Below are positions 4,755 through 5,223 of a stretch of DNA of 5,223 nt, piece by piece. The notes beneath the pieces were generated by a model. That model worked only from the letters and a program-made list of their open reading frames with translations. It made no database searches and was not told where the DNA came from. How positions within the stretch are numbered: position 1 is the stretch's first letter; each line of letters opens with the position of its first letter. The stretch is from Phycisphaerales bacterium. Lineage in GTDB: Bacteria > Planctomycetota > Phycisphaerae > Tepidisphaerales > Tepidisphaeraceae. The position numbers and the translations under genes are program-made. The stretch covers positions 1-5,223 of the forward strand of contig JAQGHH010000221.1 of assembly GCA_028288945.1 (NCBI GenBank), in the 5' to 3' direction.

Positions 4755-5223
4755 ATGGCAGCAAAACGCATTGAATTCGACCAGCAGGCGCGCGAGTCAC
4801 TACTCCGCGGCGTACGCAAGCTGGCCCGCGCGGTAAAAGTCACCCTCGGCCCTTCGGGCCGCAACGTCGTCCTCGAAAAGTCCTTCGGGTCGCCCACCGT
4901 CACCAAGGACGGCGTCACGGTCGCCAAGGAAATTGAGCTCGACGACCCCTACGAAAACATGGGCGCGCAAATGGTGAAGGAAGTCGCCTCCAAGACCTCC
5001 TCCGTCGCCGGCGACGGCACCACCACCGCGACCGTTTACGCCGAGGCGATCTTCGCCGAGGGCCTGCGCAACGTCGCTTCGGGCGGCAACCCCACCCAGA
5101 TCCAACGCGGCATCCAGTCGGGCGTCGACGCCATCGTCGAAGAGCTCCGCAAGATGTCCAAGAAGATCGAAAGCTCCAAGGAAGTCGCCCAGGTCGGCAC
5201 CTCCTCGGCCAACCAGGACGAGC
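4755..5223 (+). CDS. groEL: Chaperonin GroEL (Hsp60), N-terminal part, cut by window end
   Basis: The first 156 residues of the 60-kDa chaperonin, whose full length is usually about 540-550. Two stacked seven-membered rings bind unfolded proteins and fold them in the chamber capped by GroES. The visible part is the equatorial ATPase domain and the start of the intermediate domain. Landmarks are the nucleotide-binding LGPSGRNVVLEK (31-42), with Ser34 where E. coli has Lys, TKDGVTVAKEIEL (50-62, including D52), ENMGAQMVKEVASKT (67-81) and the ATPase motif GDGTTT (86-91) with D87. Numbering matches E. coli GroEL exactly this far, so there is no insertion or deletion. The ATG at 4755 has a strong Shine-Dalgarno site and the protein starts AAKRIEFDQQAR. 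groES lies upstream in the same operon. The frame is open to the last base. Whether this genome has other groEL copies cannot be seen. Confidence 0.98.
   Translation, partial: MAAKRIEFDQQARESLLRGVRKLARAVKVTLGPSGRNVVLEKSFGSPTVTKDGVTVAKEIELDDPYENMGAQMVKEVASKTSSVAGDGTTTATVYAEAIFAEGLRNVASGGNPTQIQRGIQSGVDAIVEELRKMSKKIESSKEVAQVGTSSANQDE

Noticed and set aside
4633..4836. 67-codon open frame running from the groES stop through the inverted repeat into groEL
   Set aside because: It translates the heptamer hairpin and then reads groEL in the wrong frame; groEL is unambiguous from 4755.

Overview
The window is high-GC bacterial chromosomal DNA, with compact genes whose third codon positions are mostly G or C. 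The FHA-GAF-histidine kinase and its N-terminal wording (QGPDKGRRFELPD), the GroEL sequence, and the intergenic heptamer repeats suggest a planctomycete or a relative in the PVC group. That placement is inference from memory of such proteins, not from a search.

Layout, left to right. (1) The last 58 codons of an unrecognised, very basic protein on the + strand end at 178, followed at once by a hairpin. (2) A soluble 568-aa FHA-GAF-histidine kinase lies on the - strand (1927 to 221), converging on that fragment. (3) A 209-bp divergent spacer (1928-2136) holds a perfect TATAAT box pointing toward the kinase. (4) cinA follows on the + strand (2137-3540). It is interrupted in frame by about 132 bp of low-complexity DNA made of heptamer repeats arranged as an inverted repeat. 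(5) A 231-bp spacer (3541-3771) holds a perfect palindrome, a good sigma-54 type -24/-12 promoter match and a leader hairpin. (6) A single-domain response regulator occupies 3772-4191. (7) A 154-bp spacer holds a 16-bp tandem duplication and a six-unit heptamer array just before the groES ribosome binding site. (8) groES, then a 118-bp spacer dominated by a large heptamer-built inverted repeat, then the first 156 codons of groEL, which runs off the window.

How it works together. groES-groEL is a standard chaperonin operon and cinA a housekeeping NMN-deamidase-type gene. The kinase and the lone receiver protein could be partners, but the sequence does not prove it. No CIRCE element is visible upstream of groES and no clear terminator separates the receiver gene from groES, so the regulator and chaperonin genes may share a transcript started at the sigma-54-like site.

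The most unusual content is the repeat family. Three loci within 2.2 kb carry tandem 7-bp units with different sequences but the same period, and on a chosen strand and rotation nearly all fit GKKKYCR. Two of the three are mirrored into inverted pairs, and one sits inside a conserved gene without breaking its frame.
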